Shown here in pieces: positions 7,936 to 17,358 of a stretch of DNA of 64,000 bases. Both the position numbers and the translations under genes were made by a program. Every line of letters begins with the position of its first letter. Within the stretch, counting starts at the first letter, position 1. The notes under the pieces are model-generated. The model was not told where the DNA came from. It did not search any database and saw only the letters and a list, made by a program, of their open reading frames with translations. The DNA lies in NCBI GenBank assembly GCA_029953675.1, contig JAMWBK010000002.1, positions 62,001-126,000 on the forward strand, in the 5' to 3' direction. Source of the DNA: Rhodosorus marinus (lineage: Eukaryota > Rhodophyta > Stylonematophyceae > Stylonematales > Stylonemataceae).

Positions 7936-10900
7936 GTCTTCCTCCTCCGCGTGCGTGTCGTCCCGGTTACCCTTGTTTACCAGTGACCGCTCAGCCTGGC
8001 ATGAGCGTGTTCTCTCGTGGTTTTCGCACCTTGTCGCCTCCTACCCGGACGGTTCCCTTCCCCTTTGTCGTCAGAGCACGGCCGTACGGCTCCCTCGTCG
8101 ACTTCATAAGCCCCTAGGATTGGTGTTGGATTTTCTCTGGCAGCAGGTCGCCGCGAACCCTCACTGCTCTCTTCGCTGGGAACTCTTGTTCTTTTTTCCC
8201 CGCCTCGTGCTCACCTCCTCTACCGTCCCCCTCAACCCACATCCTCGCCGGGTCCACCCTCGCCGAAAACTGCAAATGTTCCTTTCCGGCGACTTTGAGG
8301 ACCTCGAACGTCTTTATTTCGCTTCTCTCTCTTCCTTTTCTCCTAGTGCTCCCTCAGCTTTTAGGTCTTCTCGACAGAATCGGGCGCGTCACGCGGTGGC
8401 AGGTGGTGATCTGCGGCGGGCAGCCGGGATCCTCCAGCAGCGGCAACCTGTGGTTCCATACTCCGATGATCTTTCTTCACCGCTCCGTTTGCTCTTTCCC
8501 TCGGAAGGCTCCCCTTGGGACTCCTCGTTTGAATCAGTGTTGGAAGAGTACCGCGCCGCGCCACATCCCAGTGCGCGGTTAGTGGTCAATCTGGAGGCGG
8601 TGCGTGAGTTGGTTCATGATGCTCCGAAGGGCCGTTCCCCAGGGCCCTCGGGGCTGCGGGTGGAATATCTCCGTTTCTTAAGTGATGAAGGTTTGAAGGC
8701 GTTGGCGTGGGTGGTCGAAGCGCTCGTGAATGGTGATCCCCTGTGTGAGTGTGCGTGGTTCTTGGTCGGGCGTTCGCAGTTGTGTCTGCTTTCGAAGCCC
8801 GGCCACACGGCCTCGAGCCCTGCTATTCGCCCTATTGGCCTGGTTGAGGTGGTCCGCAAATTGGCGGCGCGATGGTTAGTGAAAATCCTGGTTCCCGAAT
8901 CCCGCCGTTTCTTTGGGCACGTGCAGTTAGGCGTGGGCTATCGTGGTGGCTGTGAGTTGTTGTCTGTTTTACTCCGTTCGGAAATGGCGTACTCCCCAGA
9001 TTCTGGGCTCCTCTCTGTAGATTTTACCAATGCGTTCAACCGCGTCTCTCGTCCGGCTCTCATGCACGTGGTGCGCGAAGTCTTCCCTGTAGGCTTTCCC
9101 TTTGTTAGTAGACTTTATTCTCCGCTTGGTCGTGGGGCTACCTATGACACCCTTGGCGCTTCCTCACACACGTTTGCGGCGCGCACAGGGGTACAACAGG
9201 GTGATCCCTTGTCCCCTTTCCTACATGCCTGTGGACTACAACTCGTCTTGCTTTGTCTTCGCTCCGAATTCCCGCAGGTTCGTACGGTTGCATACCACGA
9301 CGACGTGTGCCTCCTGGGGCCCCCTGATACTCTAGCACTCGCTTATGATCGTCTCCGCTCCTTGGCTTCGCGGGTTGACCTGGAGGTTAATCATCACAAA
9401 TCGTTCTACTGGGGAGGTGTAGCTGCACAAGAGCAGCAGGTACCTGCGTCGTTCCAGGATATTTGGAGACCGGATGGTTTTGTCCACTTAGGCATCCCCT
9501 ACGGGTCGCCGTCCTTCGTTGAAGGCGAGTTGCTGCAGCTCCTCGGTAAGCACAGACAGCTGGTTGCAGAGCTTCGACGGCTACCTCCGGGCTTTCTCCA
9601 GTGCTCGTTGTTGCTGTTTCGGTATTGTTGCAGTCAGCGGTTAACCTATTGGCTTCGCTCACTTCCAACTCATTGGGGCCGGTGGTTGGCCACTCGTGCG
9701 GATGCTGAAAGTTTCCGTGACCTGGGGTATTTTCTCGATGAAGAGCTGAGCGCTCTGCCGCGACCCACCTGTGATGTTGTGCGCGCCCAGGTAGGCCTCC
9801 CATTGCGATTGGGGGGACTGGGCCTCTGCAATCGTGTTGTGGTCCAACCTGCAGCTGCAGTAGGGGCCTGGGGCACCGCACTTCCCACTTTCAGCAGCTT
9901 GGGTATCTGGAAGTTCCGCAATTTGATGGCGAGCCTCTCGCGGGGTGTCTTGCTTCCCAGCGTACCGGAAAGCGCCCAAGACTTGTTTCTGGAGCTCCAA
10001 ACCGCCCTGAATTCCTGTACTAGTCTCCCCGAAACCGTTCAACCCCGTCTTCCTGACTGGCGAGCTGTATTTGACCGCTCTCGAGGCTCCGCCCCGGGGA
10101 TTCGTCCTGCGCCTGAACCTGTTCTAGGGGAGATTGACACAGTGGTTGCCGCAGAAGAAGAAGTTCCAGTTGATCCTCCTGATGATTCCCAGCGCGCTGG
10201 GAGCCGAGCTCAAGCACGCACGGATGCGCTGCAAAATATCCTTTCTTGGGACTTGCACCGTGCTGCATATGGCCGACTCCTCGCGCAGATGGTCTCATCT
10301 TCTCGCGCTCGCGCCCGCCTACGTAGTCTTGGAGGGGTTCTTAGCTCTCAGTGGCTCATGACCGTACCAGCCTTTCCGCCACTCACACTGTCGGATTTCG
10401 AAGTGCGTACTTCACTGCGCTTATACCTCGGCTTACATCAGCCCCCTTGGCCGTACGAGATGGGTTCGTCGTGCCCTCTCTGCTCTCAGACTGAAGACAA
10501 CGCAGATTTTGGCGCCCACCTGCTCGCTAGTTGCCCGGCGGTGAAAGGTGCTCGAACCCGCCGCCACACACGGATCTTGAACCTGTTATACCGGGAACTT
10601 CGGCCTATAGTCCGGCAAGCCGGTCTGGAAATCGAACGTGAGAAACCTTTACCCGTCGCGGACTTTCAAAATGATGAACGCCGTGTAGCCGACCTGGTGA
10701 TCACCTGTGACGACAGCCGCCCTACCACATACGTTGATCTTGCTGTTCCTAACCCTCAAGCTAGTCGTTATCTCCCGGCTGCGGGGGAGCGCCGTGGATC
10801 TGCCGCCGCCAGCATGAGACGCCGCAAAGAGATCAAATACGCGGGGGCTTTGTCTTCCCCTGGTGTTCGTGCTTCGGCACTAGCACATCGCTTGGTACCC

Positions 10901-11071
10901 CTGATCATTGAGTGCTTTGGGTTCATGGACTCTGTTGGTTCTCGCTGGCTTCGGGAGTTGTTCCGCGAACGCCCTGACCGTCTTCAATCGTTGTTTACCC
11001 GCTTAAGTTTCCTGCTGTGGCGCATGAATGCCGCTTTGATGTTGGAGGCGCGAGTACTTCGCCGCGCTTAG
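7928..11071 (+). CDS. Family G ORF2: reverse transcriptase with C-terminal RLE endonuclease
   Basis: 1047 residues from the ATG overlapping the ORF1 stop; upstream frame to 7649 is overlap with ORF1. RT motifs in order: GRSPGPSGLR (~236), RPIGLVEVVRKLA (~301), motif A VDFTNAFNR (Asp ~365), motif B QQGDPLSP (~424) and motif C YHDD (~456-459), where His replaces the usual Ala/Leu before the catalytic DD. After a thumb region comes the zinc knuckle CPLC...H....C and the RLE core (VADLVI, YVDLAVPN, RRRKEIKY). It ends in LWRMNAALMLEARVLRRA. Translation is probably by termination-reinitiation at the 8-bp overlap. All catalytic positions are kept. Confidence 0.9.
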   Translation: MSESSSSACVSSRLPLFTSDRSAWHERVLSWFSHLVASYPDGSLPLCRQSTAVRLPRRLHKPLGLVLDFLWQQVAANPHCSLRWELLFFFPRLVLTSSTVPLNPHPRRVHPRRKLQMFLSGDFEDLERLYFASLSSFSPSAPSAFRSSRQNRARHAVAGGDLRRAAGILQQRQPVVPYSDDLSSPLRLLFPSEGSPWDSSFESVLEEYRAAPHPSARLVVNLEAVRELVHDAPKGRSPGPSGLRVEYLRFLSDEGLKALAWVVEALVNGDPLCECAWFLVGRSQLCLLSKPGHTASSPAIRPIGLVEVVRKLAARWLVKILVPESRRFFGHVQLGVGYRGGCELLSVLLRSEMAYSPDSGLLSVDFTNAFNRVSRPALMHVVREVFPVGFPFVSRLYSPLGRGATYDTLGASSHTFAARTGVQQGDPLSPFLHACGLQLVLLCLRSEFPQVRTVAYHDDVCLLGPPDTLALAYDRLRSLASRVDLEVNHHKSFYWGGVAAQEQQVPASFQDIWRPDGFVHLGIPYGSPSFVEGELLQLLGKHRQLVAELRRLPPGFLQCSLLLFRYCCSQRLTYWLRSLPTHWGRWLATRADAESFRDLGYFLDEELSALPRPTCDVVRAQVGLPLRLGGLGLCNRVVVQPAAAVGAWGTALPTFSSLGIWKFRNLMASLSRGVLLPSVPESAQDLFLELQTALNSCTSLPETVQPRLPDWRAVFDRSRGSAPGIRPAPEPVLGEIDTVVAAEEEVPVDPPDDSQRAGSRAQARTDALQNILSWDLHRAAYGRLLAQMVSSSRARARLRSLGGVLSSQWLMTVPAFPPLTLSDFEVRTSLRLYLGLHQPPWPYEMGSSCPLCSQTEDNADFGAHLLASCPAVKGARTRRHTRILNLLYRELRPIVRQAGLEIEREKPLPVADFQNDERRVADLVITCDDSRPTTYVDLAVPNPQASRYLPAAGERRGSAAASMRRRKEIKYAGALSSPGVRASALAHRLVPLIIECFGFMDSVGSRWLRELFRERPDRLQSLFTRLSFLLWRMNAALMLEARVLRRA

Positions 11072-11125
11072 TCTTTTTTTCCCCTCGGGGTTTTTTTTTC
11101 AGCCTCCGATTAAACCATTCGTTCG
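11072..11125 (+). promoter_or_regulatory. Family G 3' UTR
   Basis: A CCCC-TC-GGGG hairpin lies between T runs, followed by CAGCCTCCGATTAAACCATTCGTTCGT. The same sequence ends all G copies here, so it defines the 3' end used to start reverse transcription. Confidence 0.6.
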
Positions 11126-11340
11126 TACATGTCACTCTATGCCTGTGCGGAGGGATGAGATGGGGTCTTTGCAAGAAACCTTGTTGCATGCTGTGTGTTT
11201 GTCGTTGATGGGGAGGGAGGACGAGCTAGTTTCGATGTGCGGAAGAGGATCTTCTGCTAATTGAGGGAGGTTGATTGTAGTCTAGTTTTGGAGGGGGGGG
11301 ATTTGGGAAGGAGTGTTTCTGAGGCTGTTAGAGGGGGGGC
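11126..11340 (+). other. No gene seen
   Basis: G-rich sequence with runs of G (11289-11297, 11331-11338). No coding or structural feature is supported. Confidence 0.5.
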
Positions 11341-11690
11341 TTGAGGCTGTGGCACGTTGCCCAAGGCTTCATTACCGAAACTACTGACCATCTTGAGCAC
11401 AAAGCGGACGCGCAAACGCTCGTGCGCGTGGACCTTAATCGAGAGCTATGGCGTGGTACGGCTCGCTTGGCGATCCATGCCATGCGCAAAGATAATATTG
11501 TTCGGACGAGGTTCCCACTAGAAATTAATCTTCTACCCCGCTCTGGGGTCTCCTTAGCCTAGCCCCTCCTGTTTTCGGTGTTGGCAATAAATGTACCCGT
11601 TGCCGACAGACGCTCGCAGACAATTGGACTGGATCCACTTACTTACGGGAGCTACGAGACGCCTGCACGTCGACGAACCTCGTAATGGAA
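11341..11690 (+). mobile_element. Two lineage-1 ORF2 fragments
   Basis: 11341-11562 reads as the last ~70 residues of an RLE ORF2 (VAQGFITETTDHLEH, RVDLNRELWRGTARLAI), matching the C-termini of families A and I in layout. 11606-11690 is nucleotide-similar to 50-125 in family A (AATTGGACTGGATC...GACGCCTGCACGTCGACG). Both are relics. Confidence 0.6.
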
Positions 11691-11788
11691 AATCTATGTT
11701 GTTTGCTCACCATCTCCATTGTTAGCTATGGGAAATGAGCACGCATCAATTGGAGTCAATTCGTCACACTTTATCAATAGTTCGTTTT

Positions 11789-12417
11789 CTAGTTTGAGCA
11801 GTTCAATTCAATTTTACATGCTGTCCCGTCGTATCCCAAGTTGTCAACGTAAGAGCAACCGTTGTGCCCGTCTTGAGGAATTATATTCACGTCAGACTCG
11901 TCTATCACAGCTGCTATGAGTAAATATAAGTGTCCGCCGCAACATCCTTTCCCGCTCGGTAAAGGGAATACTTGAAATTCGTCCATGCATATATATTGGG
12001 TGGCTCCGATGGGAGACCATGTGTACAATGGGGGGGGCTAACCTCGTCTCCATGAGACTGAATGACACCACCCTGTGTACCCGTAACTTTCGATCCTTTG
12101 ACTAATCCCGTGTAGGTAATCATAAAGCATTTCTGTCCCTGATGTGATACCACCTCGACACACGCTTGGGCAAGTTCCTGATATTCTCCAAAAACGCTCA
12201 TCTTATAACAGACTTGGGATTGTCCCGCAAGTGTTACATTCTGGTAGTTCTTAGTAAACTCTGAACATACCGCCAAGCCTGGAGTCGGAGTCGGAGTCGG
12301 AGTCGGAGTCGGAGTCGATATCGAGCTCTGAGTCAGAGGTCGAGGTGGAGTATGCACCCCCTGCACTACGTTGATGCATAGCAACGTAGCAACCACAAAC
12401 ACAACCACAACTCTCAT
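11789..12417 (-). CDS. Small secreted Cys-rich protein with PT linker; apparent homopolymer frameshift
   Basis: The start at 12417 gives a signal peptide (MRVVVVFVVATLLCINVVQG), a (TP)n linker at ~35-47 and then a Cys domain (VCSEFTKNYQ, QVCYKMSVFG, ACVEV, KCFMITYTG). This matches the repeated domain of the gene at 37083-39842. The first frame stops at 11914, but the domain's C-terminal half (ICMDEFQVF, KGCCGGHLYLLIAA, NGCSYVDN, CKIELNC) lies in another frame ending at 11789. The frames meet at a run of eight C on the minus strand (12030-12037), where nine would restore the family pattern. This is either a real disabling indel or an assembly error. Function is unknown; the protein is presumably extracellular. 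Confidence 0.68.
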
Positions 12418-13180
12418 TTTACAGCTTACCGTAGTTTACCTGTTGTAACTTTTCCTTGTCACTTTCCGCACAAGAATCCAATCACCAACCGCTGGGTACG
12501 AGCTGTGTAGTTGCTGAAGTACGCTACTTTACGTTTCTTGATCTGCAAATGACTTCTCTCAAACGCTATGCCATCGTCTGTTCATCTTCGGAGGTCAACA
12601 CGCTGCTCATTCTCTTTATATACTACTAAAATCTGATCACGCTCTCCGTCGTGGAACTGCTCTAAAGCATACTAAAGTATCAAGGCCTGACGGCTGGCCT
12701 GACAGCCAGCTGCTGGTCCTTGAGTTTCCTTGCTACTAGCTACTACGACTGTTGCTCAATAAATCCACTAAACTACTACTAAATACGCATAAAGCAGCGA
12801 ACGATATTCATATCCACGGAAACTACAAAAAGTTTGGAATCGTTTGGAAGCCGTTGAATGCGCATGTCCGAGAGCCCTAAATGATGGACGGGATAAAAGG
12901 TAGAACAGTCTCGATCAAGACCGGGTCAATATGAGCTTTGAGCTTCCAAACGCAATCGTTGAGCTATGGAGCCAGAAGTTGGGCATAGATTGGGAAGATA
13001 GGGGGCAGAAGCGAGAGAGTGAAGTAAAAAGATTGTATTAAAGATTAAACCAGCTTGTCCTGAGAATTATCTTACACCCATCACGGTTTTCACGTCAGCT
13101 CACCCGGAGGCCTCCACGGGTCAGCTGGGCACGGTGGCTCTCGCACTTTAGTTCCTCTGGTCATCGAAACTTTTAGCTTA
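12418..13180. other. Upstream region of the secreted gene; no gene seen
   Basis: It contains a TATA-like TATATAAAG on the minus strand at about 12612-12622, some 195 bp before the 12417 start. The rest shows no coding signal. Confidence 0.35.
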
Positions 13181-13189
13181 ACGGAGCCT

Positions 13190-13830
13190 GAAGGCGGGGT
13201 GGACTCCACGCTTCCGCCTATTAATAGAAGCAAAAAGCTGTTTAACGGAAGACTTGGCATGCGGGGGGGAATGGACTTCGGGAGCTGAGTGCGAGCACAG
13301 ACCGGTGGGCTTACACAAGCGAAACGAAGATACGAGCAAGCATGAGATGATGATGATTTGTCAGTCTCGGGTTCCGAATAAAGGCTACCGGTTACGTTAG
13401 TCTTGGCGATATTCTAGCAGCATGCTTGCCGAGGCGCGCCATCGGCGCCTGGATTTGTCTCCCTAGTTCTTCGCGCCTGGGTTTGCACGTTTCCCTCCCT
13501 AGTTCTTACTTCTCTTTCACGCCTTGCGTAGCGCTGCCTATTAATAGAAGAAAAAAAACTAGCAACGGAAGACTGGGTTGCGGGGGAATGGACTTCGGGA
13601 GCTGAGTGCGAGCACAGAGCGGTTGGGCTTACACACGAACGAACGAACACAAGGGCAACGAAGATACGAGCAAGCATGAGATGATGCTGATTTGTTAGTC
13701 CGGGGGTTCCGAATGAAGGCTACTCGGTTGCCTTCATTCGGAACCCCCGGACTTAGTCTTGGCGATATTCTAGCAGCATGCCTGCGGAGGCGCGCCATCG
13801 GCGCCTGGTTCTGTCTCCCTAGTTCTTACT
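13190..13830 (+). repeat. Two tandem ~350-bp repeat units
   Basis: Unit 1 (~13190-13440) and unit 2 (~13537-13830) share CCTATTAATAGAAG, GGACTTCGGGAGCTGAGTGC, ACGAAGATACGAGCAAGC and then GGCGATATTCTAGCAGCATGC. The last segment is the 3' end of the K family. Unit 1 carries a lineage-1 tail (GAATAAAGGCTACCGGTTACGTTAGTCT, ending 13403). In unit 2 this is replaced by the long palindrome at 13698-13752. Confidence 0.7.
13698..13752 (+). repeat. Perfect 23-bp inverted repeat with 9-nt loop
   Basis: GTCCGGGGGTTCCGAATGAAGGC (13698-13720, shown as key bases only) pairs perfectly with 13730-13752. The loop is TACTCGGTT. The left arm is the lineage-1 tail sequence seen in unit 1, so the right arm looks like a fold-back copy. 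Confidence 0.85.
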
Positions 13831-13957
13831 TCTCTTTCACGCCTTGCGTAGCGCTTCAGGCTATGCTATAGTTAGTCAGTAAAGTCCAGCAAAGCCAGTA
13901 AAGCCAGTCTAGGGTAAGCGTTCATAGTTACGGCTTTCCGAAGGTTGGTTGCGCATG

Positions 13958-14217
13958 AGCAAATTTCGCCTGTAGATCGGGCCAGAATTCGGTCAGGAGC
14001 GGGTTCCAGATCGGGAGTGTGGTTGAATCTCGAACCGAAAAAACTTTTTGGAGGAACAGCAAATTTATTTGTTTTTACACTACTGCAAATTCCACTCAGG
14101 TTTGTTCTATTTTAGTCTCCGGTTAAACTATTCAAACACTGCAAATTAGTGTGCGACAGCTGTTGGGCCCGCAGACTCCAGGATTAAGAACTACGGAGAA
14201 GTGCGGCAGCTGTCGTG
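13958..14217 (+). mobile_element. Lineage-1 RLE fragment split by a tiny insertion
   Basis: 13960-14035 translates as RARIRSGAGSRSGVWL and 14150-14217 as VRQLLGPQTPGLRTTEKCGSC, which are consecutive blocks of the B/N-type pre-nuclease region. Between them lies the small insertion at 14092-14137 plus extra sequence. Confidence 0.6.
14082..14147 (+). mobile_element. 46-bp G-like tail insertion with 10-bp target-site duplication
   Basis: ACTGCAAATT occurs at 14082-14091 and 14138-14147. The 46 bp between them end in TTTTAGTCTCCGGTTAAACTATTC, a diverged version of the family G 3' end. It appears to be an extremely 5'-truncated retrotransposition. Confidence 0.6.
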
Positions 14218-14284
14218 TTTCAAATGGGACTTTAGTCACTTTACTGGCTGTACTCACTTTAGTGGACTTCACTTTACTAACATA

Positions 14285-14645
14285 CTAGCGATAGGGACTT
14301 TCAGGCAGGCTTGACTGGCTTTACAGGCTTTTTAGCCCGAAGCGGGTCGCAAGGCGTGAAAAGGGAACTAGCATAGTGTGAAGCGGTGCGCAAGACTTGA
14401 AAAGTAACGAAGAACTAGGGAGAGAAACCCAGGCGCCGGTTGCACGCGGCGGCAAGCATGCTGCTTGTTTTAGAACATCGTTAAGGGCGACACTGAAACG
14501 GCGTATGAGCTCCTAGTATTCGATAGGGAACTCAGCGAAACACTTCCTCATTCCAAACCCGATTTCCCACGTGGCCCAAGCTTTCCACAGTGAAAGGCTG
14601 GAACCAGTAAGAACGACCAGCAACGAAAGCGAGACTGGCTATACT
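14285..14645 (-). mobile_element. K/L-family 3' fragment
   Basis: Read on the minus strand it follows the end of L ORF2 at 17359-17620 (HWFQPF..VES.GHV.., then the MLAEARH-type end). Several stops are present. It is a relic. Confidence 0.5.
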
Positions 14646-14746
14646 CAGTGGTTTTTACCGTTTCCGTGGTTTTTGTTGGGGTTACGTTAGTCTGGGATAC
14701 TCTGGGCATAAATCGGAAAATACAGCGGTTTGGAACTAAATTCGTA

Positions 14747-16542
14747 ATGATAGAGAAGGAATTACGCGAGCGGTACCCGGAGCCTCTTCTGCTCCCGAGA
14801 AACCCGCCCTCGGTTACACGCGCACGCGAGAAAGAGCTGCTGCAACAGCACCAGCAGAACCACCAGCATACAGGAGCAGAACAGGACGCAGAGATGAATG
14901 CAGAAAACAGAGCAGAGGGGAAGGCTGCAGCCTACCCAGCTGCCGCCTTTATCCACCAGCTGCACAGCTACGACCGGTGCTACCAAGCCCTGGGAATGGG
15001 CGAGTCTGACATCGTCGACTTTTACCAGGCAGTCTTCAACCTTTATTCGTGCATAAATTGTTCGAACGAACTGCAAGGAGTGACAGCACGTCTTAATGAG
15101 CTTGCACAAAAACCGCGTATGTGGCAAGGTGGACCAGCCACTACGAGCTCGCCTCAACCCCCGCAGCAGCACCAGCGGACGTGCGGCAGTCAATCAATAT
15201 GCGCCAGAACCTATCAACAATCAACTTCCGGAGGGGACAGGTGTCCTAGCTCAGGCCCACTACGCAGAAGTATTCCCTGTCATCGGGACCTGCAGCACAC
15301 GGGCAACGTACGCTCAGCGCACTGTCTAAAATACTCCAACTCGAGAATCAGAGGCTCAAGTCCGAACAGCAGGACGCCCGGGCTCACAGACCCAGCAGGC
15401 AGCGCTGCGACAGCTGCACGCCACAGTGGCAGGGTCCTCCAGGGGACCTGAGATCAAACCAATCCTCGCCACCCTTAGAAACGTACGCCCGCCAAGGCAG
15501 GATGATGTGGCACCTTCCGACTTCACCACCGTCCTCTGCCGCGCGCTGGGAATCCCAGCCTCTCACATCGCGCATGTGGACTTCATCTCATCACACGCAA
15601 GCTTGCTCTGCCATCCGGATGCAATCCCCATAGTGCAGAGCGCTATCGCCCGAGGCTCGGAAAGAGACATCTGTCGTTCTCTACTCTCGCAGCCATCGAT
15701 GAAACGCTGGAAGAGCGTCTACCGCCGTTACGAGGACTACAACATCCACCAGCGGTCGCCGGGGAGAGTGTGGAACCCCTTGAGACTGCAGCAGCTACAC
15801 ACGCAGCCCCAGAAGCCTAGGCTCCTCACGGAGCCGCGCAGGCAACCCGCGGGACCATTGACGCCTCGGGTAACTCCAGCGCTACGTCTCAACTACCACA
15901 GGAGGATGCCGAAGAGGAAAATCCACACGGCAAGTGACTCTCTACACGGGACAGGCACTGGATACAGACAACCTGTTGGGATATAATGAACGTCAGCACA
16001 TTGCCCCAGCGAACATCGGGGCCTAGACCCTGAAAAGGGCCATTGAGCAGACTATCCGGATCCGCGCGAGGCTTCGCAGAAGGCAACTCTCGTTCAACAC
16101 TCTCGCAAGCGATACACGAGTACCTGGAGAGCAGACTCGGAGACCTACAAGCCAGACAACGTACTCCAACGGTACAAGGGAAGAGCGGGGAACCCCCAGC
16201 GCCTGCAGCCGCCACGAACGCAGACCCTGAAGCCTCGTCCCTTACAGGGGACGCACAGGCAGCCCGTGGGACAGTCGACGCTCCGGGCAATCTCCTAGCG
16301 CTTCCCAAGTACCCGAAGAGGATGCACCCGAGGATAACCCTCATGCAGAGCTCCTCTGCAACCTGCCCAAGCCTCCTCAACACAAGCGGTCGGGAGTATC
16401 CACTGATGGCACAGGCCAGGATATCGAGATGACTCCGGCAGCCGTAGAGGCTCCACAGGGCAACACTGCACCCCAGGCCGACCACACTGCCACCCATCAT
16501 GCGATGGACACACAGGACAGCCAGGAAACACCTACGCAATAA
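14747..16542 (+). pseudogene. Family J ORF1, multiple frameshifts
   Basis: The start MIEKELRERYPEPL matches the B-family ORF1 start at 31606. The helical block (AAFIHQLHSYDRCYQALGMGE) is intact to about 15180. The RRM-like block (ATLRNVRPPRQDDV, DFTTVLCRALGI, ASLLCHPDAIPIVQSA) is in another frame at 15426-15650. A scrambled repeat of the C-terminal half (the ELLGYNERQ and LRRRQLSFNTLA-like parts) follows out of order around 15650-16130, which suggests an internal duplication. The last part up to the stop at 16540-16542 is again recognisable. It is not translatable. Confidence 0.75.
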
Positions 16543-16889
16543 TGCCCAGCCGACAAAGGGGAATCAAACGAAGACGCGACGAGCCTCTGTTCTTCTCGGA
16601 TCGTCAAGCCTGGGTCAAACGGTGGACCGACTTCGTTGACCAAGTTACGACAGGAGGCAGGCATTGGACGCGCCTAACACACTGCCCGGTGCCCACACGG
16701 CGCTTTGTACCCCGTGCCCACGTCAATACCTGGAGCCGCCTTCTTCGTGCAGCTCTTGAGATTTCCATGGACACAGCCGCACCCGCCAACGCTAGCCTAC
16801 TTCTTGTCGCACTTCCAGGCCTGGTGCTAGGACGTTGTGCACTTGACATCGGTATTCAGGTCACACATGTGCTCCAAGGAGAATTACAT
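16542..16889 (+). pseudogene. Family J ORF2 N-terminal fragment
   Basis: MPSRQRGIKRRRDEPLFFSD through VLQGELHRG matches the first ~115 residues of the B-family ORF2 (30015, minus). The ATG shares its A with the ORF1 stop (TAATG). The homology ends before any RT motif. Confidence 0.75.
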
Positions 16890-16892
16890 AGG

Positions 16893-17140
16893 GGGGTTAC
16901 GCACGAATTAGGTCCCTGTCGGGAGCAGCTTGAAGATCGAGGGGTTCATCCAACAGCGTGCCCCAGTGGTGTAGCGTCATCTCGTCGGCTTTGGCTGCGA
17001 TCCACGAGCCCCGGTCCGGTGGTAGGCTGCGCAACCAGTAGTTGAGTCGGGGACCGGCACAACAGCGGGAAAGCAACTTTACGGGAAAGCAACCAGGCCG
17101 ATTGCTGCATGCTGTCTGGTAGGCGCTCAATGGCGTCGGT
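16893..17140 (-). pseudogene. Lineage-2 RT thumb fragment
   Basis: CCAGPRLNYWLRSLPP, AAKADEMTLHHWGTLLDEPLDL and RDLIRA repeat, with changes, residues of the neighbouring L ORF2 at 18600-18800. It is a second, separate copy abutting element J. No other feature is seen between 17140 and 17330. Confidence 0.65.
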
Positions 17141-17358
17141 CCCAGCATCATTTGTTGGACTGGATGAGTTGTGAATGGGGAGCCTGCCTGCTCGTGGCTT
17201 GCAATGCGAGACCAGCAGATCTGCGATGCGGCGAGACGGCGCCGTGCCGGATACTTATCTGGGAAGTCTACCAGTAAATCCACAACGGACACATAGCGAT
17301 TGGTATTCATGGACTTTACTAGCATAGACTGAAGCGCTACGCAAGGCGTGAAGATGAA

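Larger units (their letters stand above)
6377..11125 (+). mobile_element. Family G RLE-type LINE, apparently full length and intact
   Basis: It begins exactly at the inner edge of the left inverted arm and ends in ...AAACCATTCGTTCGT at 11125, an end shared by truncated copies at 51298-51757, 54043-54515 and 57140-57469. It has a ~260-bp 5' UTR, two overlapping intact ORFs and a short T-rich 3' UTR. No lineage-1 tail is present. It is the best candidate for an active element in the window. I could not see a clear target-site duplication at this copy. Confidence 0.88.
14681..16889 (+). mobile_element. Family J RLE-type LINE, 5' half, degraded
   Basis: It begins with GTTACGTTAGTCTGGG (14681-14696), then a 5' UTR, ORF1 from 14747 and an ORF2 start at 16542. 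It is cut at about 16889 by minus-strand lineage-2 sequence. The ORF1-ORF2 junction is TAATG, as in the B-family copy at 30013-30017. Confidence 0.75.
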
